Of a stretch of DNA of 64,000 nt, positions 1 through 9,998 are shown piece after piece. Below the pieces are notes generated by a model, which did not search any database, was not told the origin of the DNA, and saw only the letters and a list, made by a program, of their open reading frames with translations. Origin of the DNA: Candidozyma auris (Eukaryota > Ascomycota > Pichiomycetes > Serinales > Metschnikowiaceae); the NCBI RefSeq assembly GCF_003013715.1, contig NC_072818.1:248001-312000 (forward strand), given 5' to 3'. The position numbers and the translations under genes are program-made. Position 1 is the first letter of the stretch, and every line of letters begins with the position of its first letter.

Positions 1-2016
1 CACTGACTCAATGAAGGGAGAAAGGCTCGAGTTAAAAAGTGTTTCAAGGGGGTAGGTAACAAGCTCTGTAACTTTCGGCGCAATCTCGTATACATGGTTT
101 AGAAGCTTCATTCTTCGGTCTGCACCTTTGACGATGTTGTACTTGTTAATGTCAGACACCTTCGATGCCTCTTCTTTGAACGTTGATAGTAACTTCATAT
201 TAGTATCGAGAATATGCAAATGGTCACCAGAATCCAACTTCTCTAGGCAATTTATGTAAATCTCGAGAAGCAAGCCTCCCATGAAACTCCATCCGTTCTC
301 AATGAAGTATTCATATGAGTTGAGCAATATCTCGTAGGCTTGTTTGAAGTCTTGCTTCTTATAATGCAAGACAGCCAATTCGACACTGAGAAGATCAACT
401 GTTTTACCCCTCCCGCAATTGGCAAAATCTTGAATGACTGCCACTGTCAACTCCTCGTAAAACGAATCGTAACTTTGTTGGCTTTCAAGAGCTTTTCTTA
501 AGGGTTCGTTGTGTAATTTTACTTCACGAGATTTTGAGTTGGAAGCAGAGTTACCATCATCAAGGCTGACTTCTTCAAACAAGTATCCTACATCCGGGGG
601 ATCGAGGCCCTTGAGAGAAGCGATTCGCCCAGCGATGAATCTTTGCAAGAGCCTGAGTTCGCCCATGTATTCAAGAATCCCAGTTAAAGGATTAATGGCG
701 TTTGATTCCTCACTTGAGCCCCGCTCCACGAGCTTCTTAGTGAGTTGCAATTTCAAGTAATGATCCGTTAAAGAGAAGAGCCATTCGAGTGTCTCAAAGC
801 TATCCTGTTGAGATTCAAGAATCTCGTTGATAAAATTGATGACTCTTTGGAAAAGATGCAGAATGTATTTCGATGATAATGATAACTCCGGTGCAGAATT
901 GGCCAAGGATTGTAGCAAGAGAGACGCCCCAAGAAATAGGTTGAATTTAGTGAGTTGTAAATTAACGGGAACGCCTTGCGATATATACGCGTTGAATTGA
1001 GCAAGTAGATCACGCGATAACGTTGCTTTCTCTGTGTTGAAGCGTTGCATTCTCATTGATTCGAACGTAGCATGGTCGCTTTTTTTGAATGCATGGCCCG
1101 CAGCTTGGAGCGCCAACTTCAAGTCCTCGTTGATCGATTCATACAACTTCAACGACTCGTCTAGAAATCTCATATCACTCACGATGTCCATTAGTTTGAG
1201 CTTGAAGTACAATTGTCGAATCAAGGCTTCCGAATTTTTATTTTTCGTCTCACTCAAATTGTCAAGCTCTTCATTATAAGAGTTGTATCGCCTATCAAAC
1301 GTCCTCAATATAAGGTTTTTAAACTCAGTGGCCATGTTATTGTACGTCTCTAGCTTCTCAGTATCACTGCTGTACAGCTCCTTGATTCGAAAAACAAGCT
1401 CATCATCTTCTAGCGGAACTTCCTCCAAGTCGCTCTGCGTGGTGATTGTCTGGTGTTTCCCGTTCTTCCCAAAGTCAACCACCAACTTATCGTGAATTGA
1501 CTTTTTGATCAATGACAGCGACTTATCCTTTTGAGAGGTGGGCGTGAAGAGCACAATTGCCCAACTCACTTTTTTAGCTTCCACCAAGTCAGTGAGCCAT
1601 GCTTGAATCAATGGTCTCACTTGAGCTCTGTAAATTTCAAGATTATCAGCCTTCACGAAAATTAGCCGCAAATAAATATTTTCGTGAACATCTTCTTGAT
1701 TAGCTTTGCTCGCTCTGTGGGGAACTTCCTCAACCATTTTCACAGGAAGCACGGGAATCAGCTTCACTGGCTTGAGTGGGTGGTATTTCCAGTGGAGGTT
1801 GGTCAAGGGAAACTTTGCCTCTAGATCATTTTTCACCAGAGCATATATGCTAAAAGGGTCATAGTAGCCGACAGATATTGGGTTCTGGAGCCCCAATTCC
1901 TCAAGCTGCATATGGAATGGTTGATCCCTTGGTTTTGTTGAAGGTGACGACAAAACCTCGATCTGGTCAGGAAGAGTGTTTACGTCACGTGATACTGGTA
2001 AGGTGGAGAAGAACAT
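1..2016 (-). CDS. TRS130: TRAPP II complex subunit Trs130 (TRAPPC10 family), 3' end outside window
   Basis: This is the first 672 codons of an open frame that runs off the left edge, so the C-terminus is missing. The ATG (CAT at 2014-2016) is the first in frame. The N-terminus has the Trs130/TRAPPC10 pattern: a DPF(S/D)xY motif, then PLTNLHWKYHP and a basic-proline stretch (residues about 45-85), followed by the long helical region expected of the family. In yeast Trs130 is a large subunit of TRAPP II, the Golgi-associated exchange factor that activates Ypt31/32 Rab GTPases in late Golgi traffic. A palindromic TCACGTGA lies inside the first codons (1985-1992), so promoter and coding signals may overlap. 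The identification is by recognised sequence, not by alignment; the family call is fairly firm. Confidence 0.8.
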   Translation of the reverse strand, partial: MFFSTLPVSRDVNTLPDQIEVLSSPSTKPRDQPFHMQLEELGLQNPISVGYYDPFSIYALVKNDLEAKFPLTNLHWKYHPLKPVKLIPVLPVKMVEEVPHRASKANQEDVHENIYLRLIFVKADNLEIYRAQVRPLIQAWLTDLVEAKKVSWAIVLFTPTSQKDKSLSLIKKSIHDKLVVDFGKNGKHQTITTQSDLEEVPLEDDELVFRIKELYSSDTEKLETYNNMATEFKNLILRTFDRRYNSYNEELDNLSETKNKNSEALIRQLYFKLKLMDIVSDMRFLDESLKLYESINEDLKLALQAAGHAFKKSDHATFESMRMQRFNTEKATLSRDLLAQFNAYISQGVPVNLQLTKFNLFLGASLLLQSLANSAPELSLSSKYILHLFQRVINFINEILESQQDSFETLEWLFSLTDHYLKLQLTKKLVERGSSEESNAINPLTGILEYMGELRLLQRFIAGRIASLKGLDPPDVGYLFEEVSLDDGNSASNSKSREVKLHNEPLRKALESQQSYDSFYEELTVAVIQDFANCGRGKTVDLLSVELAVLHYKKQDFKQAYEILLNSYEYFIENGWSFMGGLLLEIYINCLEKLDSGDHLHILDTNMKLLSTFKEEASKVSDINKYNIVKGADRRMKLLNHVYEIAPKVTELVTYPLETLFNSSLSPFIESV

Positions 2017-2241
2017 TCTATTCGCTTTCCAATGGGAGACCACGGAACAAGTGTACGTTAAAAAATAGGAAGTGAAAAAAATATAGCTATGCTAAAGCAC
2101 AATCAACCGGTTTGCTGAATTTGACTCCAGGAACCCTTCGTTCATGGTGTCGGTGTTACGTGTTTGTTTATATGCAGGAATATAAAGAATCATCTTTGAT
2201 TCATAGTTTTGAGAGCATGATTCCAACAAGACAAGTTCCTC

Positions 2242-2253
2242 AAAAAACAAAAA
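2242..2253 (-). terminator. Pol III oligo-T terminator for the tRNA pair
   Basis: On the minus strand, T5 (2249-2253) and T6 (2242-2247) follow within 5 nt of the 3' end of the GCA tRNA. No comparable T run lies between the two tRNA genes, so this is the first strong RNA polymerase III stop for both. Confidence 0.75.
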
Positions 2254-2257
2254 GATG

Positions 2258-2328
2258 TGCGCAAGCCCGGAATCGAACCGGGTGCCCAACGATTGCAACG
2301 TTGGATTTTACCACTAAACCACTTGCGC
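2258..2328 (-). tRNA. tRNA with GCA (Cys) anticodon on a glycine-type body
   Basis: A 71-nt cloverleaf: a perfect 7-bp acceptor stem (GCGCAAG/CTTGCGC), anticodon stem CAACG/CGTTG with loop TTGCAAT, and a T arm CCCGG-TTCGATT-CCGGG. The loop puts GCA at positions 34-36, which reads the Cys codons UGC/UGU. The body, however, is nearly identical to my recollection of yeast tRNA-Gly(GCC), differing mainly by C36 to A36 and one variable-loop base. The discriminator is A73, normal for eukaryotic tRNA-Gly, whereas tRNA-Cys normally carries U73. The gene lies 11 nt downstream of tRNA-Asp on the same strand. Automated tools will call it tRNA-Cys from the anticodon; its true charging identity is uncertain. 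Confidence 0.9.
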
Positions 2329-2339
2329 AACAAGAAATG

Positions 2340-2411
2340 CTCCGAGACGGGGAATTGAACCCCGGTCTACCACGCGACAAGCGGTAATTCTAGCCACTAA
2401 ACTATCTCGGA
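2340..2411 (-). tRNA. tRNA-Asp(GTC)
   Basis: A 72-nt cloverleaf including the G73 discriminator (complement of base 2340). The acceptor stem is TCCGAGA/TCTCGGA, the anticodon loop carries GTC, and the B box is GGTTCAATTCC. It closely resembles yeast tRNA-Asp(GTC). The 3' end is followed by only 11 nt (2329-2339) before the next tRNA, with no run of four or more T. The two genes are therefore probably transcribed as one precursor from this gene's promoter, as in the tRNA-Arg/tRNA-Asp pairs of S. cerevisiae. Confidence 0.95.
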
Positions 2412-2917
2412 CTTGCTGTATCAGATGCAAGCACAACAGCAGACAAGTGCAAGCTATGTCATAGTACTATATGCAGGTTTGAGTTTTCAAAATTTCTTCA
2501 CATATTGGAAGCAGACGGTAATATTGCTTAGAGGCTCAGGCATCTATCTTGACCTTAGCGACCCTCAATCAATGTATCTGTCAAAAAAAAAAAAAAAAAT
2601 AAAAAAAAATAAAAAAAATAGCCGCGGGGAGCCTTCAGAGTTATACTGAAAAGAGGACAATAAGACGTACTCTCTTTGTTTCAGAATTCACCAACATAGA
2701 AAAGGCTGATACCTTACATCTGAAGGATCTGAAGGCTTCCCTGACGAGAAGTAAACACAAGTTTCCTCCAGTATACAAGCATTTTTCATGGCCAGAATGC
2801 AATGAAGTGGGTGATCAATTCTTACGCCAACGTTCGCCCACTGATTCACTCATGCGTTCTGTAATTGTTTGTTTCATAAAATCTGTAATTAAATCAGTCA
2901 ACATGATAAAAATTATC
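2412..2917. other. Intergenic region with A-rich tract
   Basis: This lies between the tRNA pair and the 3' end of the permease gene. Besides an A tract interrupted by single T residues at about 2583-2620, I see no reading frame, RNA gene or repeat here. Confidence 0.6.
2583..2620. repeat. Poly-A / (A)nT low-complexity tract
   Basis: Nearly pure A over about 37 bases, broken by single T residues. Such tracts are common nucleosome-poor spacers in yeast, and their length is error-prone in sequencing. Confidence 0.7.
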
Positions 2918-4524
2918 CTACTTATTCTCCACGTGAGTGACTTGAGGTTTCTTCTCAAGATCACCTTCAATGTGAGCTACCTCGTCCTTATGGACAGAAT
3001 CGAAGCTGTCTTTGCCCTCAGCCAAGCTGTGGACGTCATCCTCCTCGATCTTAGCGTCTCTCGACACATTGAAGTCAGCACCTCTGTTTTCAGGACCAAT
3101 CAAGATGATCAAAAGCATGTATGCAAAAACAGCACCAATGAAAATGGCCATCACCTTCGAATAATCGTAGACCATCTTTCCATCAGGAGCCCTCACTGGA
3201 ACCTCTCACCCAACTTACTCTCGATAGTGGAAGAAGCAGAGGAAGCCAAGTTACCCAATTGGTAAGAGAGACCAACAACCAAAGCTCTGTAGGCTGGAGG
3301 AGACAATTCAGACAAGTGGATGGGCACCACACCCCAAGCACCCTGAACACCAGCTTGCAAGAAGAATGCACCAGCGTTGATTGCCCCAGAACGTAAATAT
3401 GCCCATGGATAGATCATGGCGGCACCCAAAATCACAGCACAAATGATCGTCAAGCGTCTTCCGATGAATGTCGAGAGATGGCCGCAAATGAAACCGCCAA
3501 AGATAGCACCCAAGTTGGCCACGCAGTTGGTCACGGTTGACCTGTCCTCGCCAAATTGCAACTGCACCTTCAACAACGTTGGGTATAAGTCCTGAGAGCC
3601 GTGGGACATGAAGTTGAAACCGACCATCATGAACACACAGTAGATCATGATGAGCCAGTAGCGTCTGAGAGCTTCCTTGGCGGAAGATGAAATTGAAAAG
3701 AACTTCTTGGTCACCGGCTGGTTTTCCTGTTCCTTTTTCGTGATTTCTTGCTGGCGAATGTAAGCGTCGGTTTCAGGGTAGAGTGCTCTCCAGATACAAA
3801 AGAGCACGGGCGGACCAGCAGCAAACCAGAAAATGGCTCTCCAGCCATGAGGATTATTTGGAACAATGGCTCTGTTAAATATAACGGTCAAGAGGTAGCC
3901 AAAAGCATAACCCTCCTGGAAAATACCCGACAAAACACCTCTGCAATCAACAGGAACATCGTCCAAGGAAGTAGCAAGCGAAAACCCAAAAACACCGCCC
4001 ATGGCTATACCGAAAAGCGCCCTGACACCCAAAAACTGCTGGTACGTTTGCACAAAGCCCGTGCCGATCTGCAACACCACCAAGAGCCCCAAGTTGATGA
4101 TGTAGGGCCATTTACGGCCGTATCTGTCACCCCAGAACCCAAAAATCACGGCGCCCACCGAACGCAACATAAGAACAAGCGTGATGCCCCAGGTCACGTC
4201 TGTGACCGACTTATCGAACGTCTCGGCAATATCGTGGACGTTCAACGACACAGCAAAGAAATCAAACGAGTCCCAGGTCCAGCCTGCGAACCCCATGAGG
4301 AAGTAGTTCCAGTTGCGCCACGACATCTGCTTGAGCGGATAGAAGGGGTTGAAGAGCTCTCTCTTGGAGTATGAGCAGAATTCCTCTTTCGAGGGAAAAA
4401 GCGACGAGATTCTCGTGCCCACATACTTTTTGATCGCTCTCGAGGTGAACTTGGGCGGCTGGATAACGTGCTTGTTGTGTTCTCTCACGTACGCCGAGTG
4501 CATCGACGATGTGATCGAGGTCAT
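2918..4524 (-). CDS. JEN: JEN-family proton-coupled carboxylate permease, frameshifted near the 3' end
   Basis: Jen1/Jen2 proteins are plasma-membrane MFS symporters importing lactate, pyruvate or dicarboxylates such as succinate. The first frame (443 codons from ATG 4524) shows the MFS loop motif GFWGDRYGRKWP (residues 129-140) and the family signature NFMSHGSQD (304-312). It stops with TGA at 3193-3195, right after a Jen-like STIESKLGERF segment. The remainder of the family, one more membrane span and a charged tail ending at TAG 2918-2920, continues immediately in another frame. The span is 1607 nt, one short of a multiple of three, so a single lost base, probably in a C run near 3196-3199, would restore a protein of about 535 aa. 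It may be a real null allele or a sequencing error. I cannot decide between Jen1 and Jen2. Expression of this family is normally repressed by glucose. Confidence 0.85.
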
Positions 4525-7500
4525 AGTGCTGGAAGATGTACTTTGAAAGCTGATAGATAAAGCAAACCAGAAAAATACTTGCTACTCCGTGGTCGCCACA
4601 AGCTGTCTTTATATGGCTGGCTGCAAAATGCCCAGGTGGGGCACCTTCCCACCTCAAGGGAGATAGAGCCCCGCAAACACGCTACGCTGCCAAAGAAAAC
4701 AGTGTGGGAGCTGCTACCCTACATGAATCCTGTACTGATGAATCTCCTTGGGAGATAGTTTTGTTTGAGCATTCTGGCGTGGTGGTCGTTTTGTGATTCT
4801 TTTCCCCGGACGCACCCCACACCATGAGGCTCGCGGCGGGAGTCCTGAAGCGAGATTTGACGTTTAGGCGCCCAGCAATCTAATCGCCCCCAGGGAAAAA
4901 ATCCCCAAAAAATGCAAAAAAGCTGCTTAAAGGAGAGACCCGGAGCAAACATAAGCCAACAAAATAAGGGGAACCTCGGAGACCTCGGCGCCACTGCCCC
5001 GCCTATCCCGAACTTCTCGGTGTCCCCACGTCGTTGAAGTTTCTTTGTTTCTATTGTTGAGAAAGAGCGACCCCAAACTTGTCCACGGCGTTCCATTTGC
5101 CGCGGAAGCGCCCTCAGCTAGGGCACAAGTGAGTCAGCAGGAATGCTTGAGGCCCAGCTGACAAAGAAGTAAAACAGGAGAGAAAATTTCAAAATCCCTC
5201 ACAATGCCCACTGAACGGTCATAATAAAAGCTAAACTTTCGTTGGTGTCCAATTTCTGAGACTTTGGCTCCCATGGTTGGTCCAGGCGAGCGCCAGAGCA
5301 GAGTGCTATTTTTTTTTTTGTCGCACAAAATTGTCGAACCCGGCCGCGTCAGCAGATTTTCCCCCTCCACGTTCCCTAAAAACTCATTTCATCCACCTTC
5401 GCCTTTCCCTTTTCGGTTTCTGCCATCTCTTTGTCGCTCCTACTGCGAAAAATCCTCTTTCGCCTCGCCTACTCCGTTGCGCCCCCTTTCGATCTGCCAC
5501 CTTTGCTCGCTTTTGCACCCATCCACTGCCTGAGACGTCTCTCTCGCCCAGGATTTTCCTGCCTCGCCTACCTGTGCCGCGAGGACCCCTCCAGCCTGTC
5601 ACCAAGCGCTGTCAACGGCCACTGGCCCAGAACTCCGAAATAAACGCTATACTCTTGTTGAGGGCCAATTTCAAAAAAAACAGATATTGTCTCATCGATA
5701 TCTCAACCCCACCGATAAGATCGTCTCTTGCTTGCTCTTTGTCAGCCGTGCCTCTGCTGCTTCTGCTTCTTCCTCTTGTTCTCGCTTGCCCGCAGCTCCC
5801 CCACACCGGCTCCTCCTCTCATGCTACCACCTTAGGGCTGCCACTGAAGGCTTGGGCAACGTTACCGATGATTCTTTCCAAAATGAGAGTGCCCAGTGCT
5901 GCTTCCTGCTACTCCCTGCTATTGTCGGGACCCTGGGACTTGGCTTGATCAGCGTGGGTATGCACTGATGGATCACCCTGCCCGCTTTTCCCCTATTTTT
6001 TCCCTTGCTGGCTTTATCTGGCCCTGTGCTCTTTCCATGCAATTTAGCCTTGTGTCTCGGAGTTTCTCGGGTCACCATTGTGGTCTCTCGGCGGGGCATC
6101 AGCCGATTGTCGGTAATGGGTGCAAAACCTCACAGATCCACTGGTTGCAAAAATCTGGGATGCCAAGCACCTCCCGGGAATTTTTTCGGTGAGATTTTGG
6201 CTGGATTCATTCCAGGAGATTGTTCGGTGTAGTCATGTTTTGGATTTTGAAGCTCAACATTCTGCCCTCTTGGAGTTTGCATCTCTCGATGCTCCGAGTG
6301 AGCGAATTCTGTAAGATTGTTGCGGAGACTTGACCTCAGAGAAGCGTGCTTGCAACGGCTTGCCCTCTTTTCTCTTGCCCAAAAAAAAAAAAATCACCTT
6401 GTGTGTTCAGTAGCGGTGGGCAACATGATATCGCATTCGAAGTTTGAGCCCTATATAATTGGCTTTCGGTGATACCTGATACTACTTTTATTCAGATCTC
6501 ATGTGAGAACCTTACGACACATGGTCATTCATTAGGCGCCACCAATTTGACGGTACGATGGCAATGCACTAACGTGGTCTTCTGCTTTCACACCTTTGGT
6601 ATATCCAAGAAAGATAGCTCGGTGGGGCTCTCTCTGTGGAGATCACGTTCACACAGTGTCAGAAGATATGTTTGATGATTTCCCAAGTGCAAAGAAATAC
6701 AGATCCATGGTTGGCAGAGAAAGTGCACTTGTCGACTCTAAAGCATCCGACGGAAGAATCACCTACACGATAGCTCTCAGCGCACAACTAGTTGAGGATG
6801 ACCGACAATGCCTCAAAATCCTACCCTTGTCGGTGGTTGTGTATTTGTACATGATAGCAATATATTCCTCACAAAATTCGAATTTTGTATGGCCAGGAAC
6901 TACATCAGAAAGCAGACCAGGTAGGAAATGGCTGACGCCTTCTGTTAGACTATAAACAGCCTCACCATATCATGCAAAATGGTATTGATAAAATCATTGT
7001 TTCTGCATCGTTTTTACCTGAGTTTCTTCAAACTAGTTTGGTGGCAGACAAATGTATTGAAAAGATCCTGACATTAGTCGTTCCATCCAGAGTTATGTTT
7101 GAAATATCAAGATTTACTCACGCGGAAACAAAGGAAACCGTTGAAGTTATGAAGCTTTTTGAAACCAAATGCACTAACCTTGCCTTTGGGTTCAACGACT
7201 TCAGAGAAGGACGAATCTCTTTACCCTCGACTCTACATGACCAGAGACTCCCTAAGTTGCAGCCAACTTCTTGTACTCATGATACAGCAACGAGCTACGC
7301 AGTTCGAGTAAGCGTGCATTTGAAAGAAGATTATGGGCGGGTGCTGGACTGGAATGTACCGTTTTGCGTGAGTGTATGAGGGTAGATATCGCTGAAGAAG
7401 AATATAGAAAACGATCTCCATATTCCCCTCTATAATCCAGGGATTCGACAGCCGATTCCTTTAGCAGTGGAAGCGGTACTTTCCATGAACTCAAAATTTA

Positions 7501-7793
7501 TCAGCCACGAAAATGTAATCTAGAAAAAATGGCTCGTTTTTTTTTTTTTCTTCACAAAAAGCGCTGAAGAAAGCAAAATTATTCGTATGTGAGCCACGAA
7601 ACAGAGACTTTCGATACTATTCAAGGAATCATCTGCTACACATCGGAACTGGAGATGTCAATACATTACACCTAGGCCTTTAAGAAACAAAGAGCATTCG
7701 AATAGAATTTCAACACATCACTATATTTTTGCCCGCTATCCTTTAGAATATGTGACGAAAATCGTCTATAGATTAGTGCGTCCATCGCAAATT
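4525..7793. other. Long gene-poor region upstream of the JEN-type permease
   Basis: About 3.3 kb without a convincing gene. From about 5300 to 6100 the plus strand is rich in C and T (long CTTC/CCTC runs) and fairly GC-rich; from about 6400 it becomes AT-richer. The longest frames (5277-5948 on plus, 4719-5096 on minus) have low-complexity, non-protein-like composition. The frame at 6972-7379 (135 codons, ATG start) is the only one with ordinary amino-acid use; I recognise no family and would not call it a gene without transcript data. Both flanking genes are on the minus strand, so this is formally the promoter side of the permease. It could hold a long regulatory region, a long leader, a noncoding transcript or decayed genes. 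Confidence 0.5.
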
Positions 7794-8482
7794 TTAGACG
7801 TTCCTCCTTACAAGCAACCAAAACGCTTGTTGGCGGCAGCGTTGCTTGTAAGCTTTTCTGGCAACAGCGAGAACGCTCTCTACATCTTCTATTTCGAGAT
7901 GCAAAATAATATTCGAGAAATAGAGCATGATTTCAGCGCTTGTACCCCATTCAAAGTAGATATCCATTAATCTTTCATCAGCCAACAGTTGAGCAAACTT
8001 CTTGAGCACGGTGATGAATTCCATTGATGCTTTGTTGCCATACTCTTCGAGCATGTCGATAAAGGACATTAACTCATCCACAAATGTATCCCTTTCAGCC
8101 TCATCTGTACGAATTGGGCGAATTTTGTATTCAAGAAGAACTGTTCTCTTATCGAACTCTTTGCACACTTGGGGCGGTAGTTTGGCGAAGATGCTTTTGC
8201 ACGTCTCATCCCCAGAAGCCACCTGCTCGCCGTTGTCAGCGAGTGCCTGCTGTTGTGCTTCATCTGAACCAGCTTGCTCGGTGTGGACACCAACGGCGAT
8301 ATCAAGTGATGCGATATCAAGGGATCTTTCATCATCAATAGAAGACTTTAAAGGTTCAGCCTTGTGAGGATGGCTCAATGGGTTTATTTGACCGCCTTCG
8401 TCAACGTGAATGCTAAAGGCGTCCTGGGAACTCAGGGTCGCTGAGTCACCAGAGCGGGCTCGGAGGAGGAAAAACCAGGCAT
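7794..8482 (-). CDS. Unrecognised protein, coding frame interrupted by a one-base shift
   Basis: The open frame 7794-8378 has no ATG near its start: upstream it stays open to a TAA but contains no Met. An ATG at 8482 opens a second frame (16 codons beginning MPGFSSSEPALVTQRP) that ends at TGA exactly where the other frame takes over. The whole span is 689 nt, one base short of a multiple of three, so one missing C in the CCC of this junction would give a 229-aa protein. It has an acidic, Ser/Gln-rich N-terminal third and a helical C-terminal part with Phe/Leu-rich segments. I recognise no domain. An unusual intron is possible, but I find no splice signals. Confidence 0.5.
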
Positions 8483-9020
8483 ATTATCTTGGTTTAAAAT
8501 TAAAGAGGTTGAAGATCAAAATAATTGAAAAAAGGAAGAAAGTTACAGAAAAAAAACCTGATATTCAAGGTGGGGACATGACGCTTATATGCTACAAAAT
8601 AACTTTTTTGCAGCCATTAGCAGGGAGTGTGCGCTACCAAACGACCCTTGCCGGTATCGTAATTCAGGTAAGATTACGTAATTGGTTCGATTTGTTTGCT
8701 TTACGATGATTCAATAAAATAGTATAGACAAATCGTTCAATGATCGGCTCTGAACGAAAGCTCACTTTAAGTAGATTCTAGCTAGTCAAACATGAAAGTT
8801 GAGGTAACTCGAACTAATTCACCGCTATTATTACGAGATGTTGTCAAAGAAATGTCAAGACTTTGAAGAAATTCCTTCTATAACTGAAGGGCCATATTTT
8901 GATTTTTTGTTCTGTAAAACTCTTGCGACTGAATAAAAAACTAGGGGTCCCTACAATTCTGGCTACCTTTGTCGAATGTTCGTATTTTTTCACTATAGCG
9001 TCATGGTCAACATTAAAGCG
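8483..9020. other. Intergenic region, nothing recognised
   Basis: AT-rich spacer between the 5' end of the preceding minus-strand gene and the 3' end of the EEP-fold gene. Short purine-rich runs (about 8500-8560) are visible, but no RNA gene or credible reading frame. Confidence 0.5.
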
Positions 9021-9998
9021 TTACTGTGTCACGCACCCAGATCTGGACGCGAGGCCACCAATCGTGTAATCAGCAATCACAGGTCTGTGGTCGCTCATGT
9101 AAAAGTCAAAGTAGTTTGGCACCACACCGTACGTCTGCCAATGGCTCTTGTGATCCGCCCAAATGTAATCAATGATGGTGTTGGCCTCCTTGTCGTGGTT
9201 GAAGTCGGTGAAGGTCGACTTGTAGCCGTAGCCAACGCCTTGAATTCGAGAATCCTTGAATCCGCCCTCAGTCAAAAGCTTGTAAGGCTCGTCAGTGGGC
9301 TCAGTGTTGAAGTCACCACACAAGAACGCCGGCTCCGGGCCCTGCTCCATCTTGCTCATGATCAACTTCGCCAGCTGTCTTCTCGCCTCCACACCCTTGT
9401 GGTCAAAGTGGGTGTTCAACACCTTCACTTTTTGTCCACCTTCGTGCTTCAGCTCGAGCACAACCGTGGTGACGATTCTTTCCAACGCAGCGTCCCAGCC
9501 TTTCGAAGGCGTGTCGGGGGTAGGACTAAGCCAGTACGTCTTCTTGTCAACGGCCTTCCAATCGGCTGTCTTGAAGAGAATTGGCGCATACTCGCCTGCC
9601 TGCTTCCCGTCTGTCCTCCCCACGCCATAGTAATCCCATTGCCCATCATTGCCCAGGTTCAAGTCTTTCAAAATATCTTCCAATTGGTTATGGAGCACCT
9701 CCTGCAAGCACACCACAGAAGGACCAGCCTGGGTGTGGAACCTGATGCTCTCGCTCACCAAGGGCTCACGCTCTTTCCACGCATGCTCTCCTGGAACGAG
9801 GTTCTTGTTGTCGTAGCGAATATTGTTGGTGTAGAGTCTGACTTTCATGTTAATGTCGTTTGCGAAAACCACAGGGAGACCCAAGTCGAAAAGAATGATC
9901 AAGGCAGCTGTAGTTAAAACAAACGCTGCTCTAGTGTATCTGGTGATACCTTTCCGCCTGGGGAGTTTGTTCGCAGCATTAGGCATATGGGACCGCAT
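9021..9998 (-). CDS. Endonuclease/exonuclease/phosphatase (EEP) superfamily protein with N-terminal membrane anchor
   Basis: I take the ATG at 9998 (325 aa), because the frame upstream only offers a GTG. A hydrophobic segment at about residues 24-46 should act as a signal anchor with a short basic N-terminus in the cytosol. The rest is a complete EEP fold with its metal and catalytic signatures: CLQEV (Glu100), LNTHFDH (195-200, catalytic His), CGDFNTEP (Asp229, Asn231), IDYIWAD (Asp277) and the terminal SDHRPV (Asp303-His304). These enzymes hydrolyse phosphodiester or phosphomonoester bonds in nucleic acids, lipids or inositol phosphates. The substrate cannot be told from sequence. The anchor argues for a secretory-pathway or surface location rather than DNA repair. 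Confidence 0.75.
   Translation of the reverse strand: MRSHMPNAANKLPRRKGITRYTRAAFVLTTAALIILFDLGLPVVFANDINMKVRLYTNNIRYDNKNLVPGEHAWKEREPLVSESIRFHTQAGPSVVCLQEVLHNQLEDILKDLNLGNDGQWDYYGVGRTDGKQAGEYAPILFKTADWKAVDKKTYWLSPTPDTPSKGWDAALERIVTTVVLELKHEGGQKVKVLNTHFDHKGVEARRQLAKLIMSKMEQGPEPAFLCGDFNTEPTDEPYKLLTEGGFKDSRIQGVGYGYKSTFTDFNHDKEANTIIDYIWADHKSHWQTYGVVPNYFDFYMSDHRPVIADYTIGGLASRSGCVTQ

Noticed and set aside
5277..5948. 223-codon plus-strand frame
   Set aside because: Begins on an ATG but has low-complexity composition produced by the pyrimidine-rich DNA, overlaps other frames of equal length and resembles no protein.
6668..7379. Two adjacent plus-strand frames that might form a spliced gene
   Set aside because: They are in different frames, no GTATGT/TACTAAC/AG set connects them, and neither resembles a known family. 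Mentioned under the gap entry only.
4525..7793. Centromere candidate in the long gene-poor region
   Set aside because: The first half is GC-rich rather than a GC trough, and I see no inverted repeats or other centromere-like structure.
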